DNA from: Desulfomonile tiedjei
GTDB lineage: Bacteria; Desulfobacterota; Desulfomonilia; Desulfomonilales; Desulfomonilaceae
Direction of reading: 5' to 3'
DNA length: 64,000 nucleotides
Assembly: GCA_016212925.1 (NCBI GenBank)
Contig: JACRDF010000043.1
Span: 77,726-141,725 of the forward strand
Shown here: piece by piece, positions 62,894 through 64,000 of the stretch
Position numbering within the stretch: the stretch's first letter is position 1
How the letters are laid out: the number at the start of each line of letters is the position of its first letter
The notes under the pieces: generated by a model
Told to the model about the DNA's origin: nothing
Databases searched by the model: none
Seen by the model: the letters and a program-made list of their open reading frames with translations, nothing else
Translations under genes and position numbers: made by a program

Positions 62894-62921
62894 TATACCA
62901 TAATTTTATTAGGGGTCAACG
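62894..62921 (-). promoter_or_regulatory. Near-consensus sigma70 promoter for the capsid-nuclease-immunity unit
   Basis: Minus strand: TTGACC (62916-62921), 16-bp AT-rich spacer, perfect TATAAT (62894-62899). It leaves a leader of about 215 nt before the capsid-like ATG. This AT-rich patch stands out from the surrounding GC-rich DNA. Confidence 0.75.
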
Positions 62922-63014
62922 ATTCGATGAAAAAGCTGAAGGATTGCTATTTGGCGCAGCGGGGGACGAAGTTATACAGGTTTACAGTCAGACCGGCTAC
63001 AAGGCTTGGGCTAC

Positions 63015-63252
63015 AGTAGGAGCGCGGCGTGGAGGGCGTCCCAAAGGTCATGGGACAGGTGGAATCGTGGGACGAATGACCCTCACCCCGACCCTCTCCC
63101 AAAGGGCGAGGGTTGAGTACTACCGGCAAGATGCCGGCGCTACAGCAGCCCCCTCTCGCTGCGGGAGAGGAGCAGGGTGGGGGCGACAAAAGCAACTACC
63201 GACCGTGATCGTGACAGGATTGGGATTCTTTACCCAGTTTTGAAACAGCCTC
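63015..63252. repeat. Composite repeat upstream of capsid-like gene
   Basis: The right end AGTTTTGAAACAGCCTCC resembles the ACTGTCTCAAAA family. Inside are CCCTCTCCCAAAGGGCGAGGG, a CCGGCAAGATGCCGG palindrome, and a CCCTCTCGCTGCGGGAGAGG palindrome. Confidence 0.65.
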
Positions 63253-63301
63253 CATGTCTCGCCCCTGCAGCCCGTCCCCGCTGAGGCAGTACGAGTGGCG
63301 G

Positions 63302-63754
63302 CTAGTGCGAGGTTTCAGCTTCCCAATCAGGGAAAATCATCATCTGGCCGGGCATCGCGGCCCTTTCACCTTCGATGGTCTCGCCGAATCCGATTACCCG
63401 CCGATCAGCGTCCCTCGAGTAAGGTTGAACGACCACATAAGGCCTCCCCCGCTGGATGGAAGTGGCTAATATGAGGGACTCTTCCTCGTTGCCGGTCCGT
63501 GAATCCACTATGCGTGCGCAAGTTATGGTTGTAACGGCATAAGCGCCCTTTTCAAGGGCCTTTTCTTTCACTAGATCCACCAGGGCCCTTTTCTGATCGT
63601 CATCCTCGAACGGCAACACGATGGGAATCATCCCGCCCAGGGTGTGCAAGACGGCCGTGGGCAAATGAGACCCTTCCTCCTGGAGAGTGCGGCAGGCTAT
63701 CCGTAGTATTTCACGAACTGTTTCGGCCACCTGGCTTTTCAAGTCGATGATCAT
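63302..63754 (-). CDS. Hypothetical soluble protein
   Basis: 150 residues of unrecognised family: an N-terminal helix (VAETVREILRIACRTLQEEG), then strands LPTAVLHTLGGMIPIVLPFE and a stretch of alternating strands (YAVTTITCARIVDSRTGNEE; YVVVQPYSRDADRRVIGFGE). No signal, membrane segment or metal motif. GGTAGAG precedes ATG 63754. It diverges from the pyruvate kinase gene, with a 111-bp shared upstream region. Codon use fits the genome; probably real, function unknown. Confidence 0.65.
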   Translation of the reverse strand: MIIDLKSQVAETVREILRIACRTLQEEGSHLPTAVLHTLGGMIPIVLPFEDDDQKRALVDLVKEKALEKGAYAVTTITCARIVDSRTGNEEESLILATSIQRGRPYVVVQPYSRDADRRVIGFGETIEGERAAMPGQMMIFPDWEAETSH

Positions 63755-63865
63755 CGCTCTACCTTAACCCTGACGCCATGAGAAACGGCTATTTACCCCC
63801 GGCACTATACCGGATAATAATACCCAAGCCAAAGATACAAACGAAGGCATAACGGGGGCACTCGA

Positions 63866-64000
63866 ATGCGCAAAACCAAAATTATCGCTACCCTTGGGCC
63901 GGCTTCAGACTCGGAAGAGGTTATTGGCCGGTTGATTACCGCCGGGGTAGACGCGTTCCGTTTCAATTTTTCCCATGGAACGCATCAGGAGCACCTCATC
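63866..64000 (+). CDS. pyk: Pyruvate kinase, N-terminal fragment (runs off right edge)
   Basis: First 45 codons of a pyruvate kinase: MRKTKIIATLGPASDSEE, then GVDAFRFNFSHGTHQEH, the family's N-terminal catalytic motif with the NFSHG segment that binds substrate/potassium. GGGGG lies a few bases before ATG 63866. The rest lies beyond the window. The enzyme makes pyruvate and ATP from phosphoenolpyruvate in glycolysis. Confidence 0.93.
   Translation, partial: MRKTKIIATLGPASDSEEVIGRLITAGVDAFRFNFSHGTHQEHLI

Overview
This window looks like a chromosomal segment of a GC-rich deltaproteobacterium (Desulfobacterota; Desulfomonile- or Syntrophobacter-like is my best guess, not demonstrated). The case rests on gene order: rplU-rpmA-obgE-proB, rpsF-rpsR-rplI-dnaB, a split F-type ATPase locus with atpI-subunit I-atpB-atpE only, pheS-pheT followed by a MerR gene, and fmt/def. 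A very large load of palindromic intergenic repeats is also seen. No rRNA, tRNA or CRISPR array was recognised.

Left third (1-17.7 kb), mostly leftward: hflK-hflC, a small hypothetical, fumC, a MacA-type adaptor with its ABC ATPase (the matching FtsX-type permease lies 37 kb away at 44.2-45.5 kb), a receiver-only response regulator, a GT-A glycosyltransferase, a lone rightward scpB, a cytosolic beta-propeller protein, UDP-glucose dehydrogenase, uvrB, two small exported or membrane proteins and a YbgC-type thioesterase. From 17.9 to 20.5 kb lies a toxin-antitoxin and selfish-gene scrapyard: an intact HigBA-like pair, an MNT nucleotidyltransferase whose HEPN partner is cut to 32 codons, a frameshifted HNH-repeat/GIY-YIG gene at the cut, and a probable hicA relic.

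Middle (20.6-45.5 kb): nfo, map, a Ser/Thr kinase with a cyclic-nucleotide-binding domain, a divergent murD, a frameshifted REP-associated transposase flanked by its own REP palindromes, a zinc-ribbon miniprotein, merR, pheT, pheS, rplT and rpmI (infC is missing). Next comes a leftward cassette of two paralogous membrane-anchored SGNH hydrolases around a NodU/SxtI-type carbamoyltransferase, an SxtJ-like protein and two tandem 50-residue SxtK-like proteins. After it come a RelE toxin with an unrecognised antitoxin, an amidohydrolase, an RNase H-fold nuclease, tandem DUF4242-like genes and the MacB permease.

Right third (45.9-64 kb): htpX, fmt-def, two Hsp20 chaperones, proB, obgE, rpmA, rplU, the atp Fo genes, rpsF-rpsR-rplI-dnaB. 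Then, behind a strong sigma70-type promoter, a leftward three-gene locus: a phage SU10-type major-capsid-like protein, an LHH-type HNH nuclease with a distinctive N-terminus, and a SUKH/SMI1-type immunity protein, with no other phage genes. The window closes with a small hypothetical and the start of pyruvate kinase.

The two most notable systems are the capsid-nuclease-immunity locus (60.1-62.9 kb) and the duplicated SGNH/SxtIJK carbamoylation cassette (33.1-39.6 kb). The intergenic DNA carries several families of nested, MITE-like palindromic elements that sit inside one another. Two single-base indels in short homopolymers break otherwise convincing genes; they may be real decay or assembly errors.
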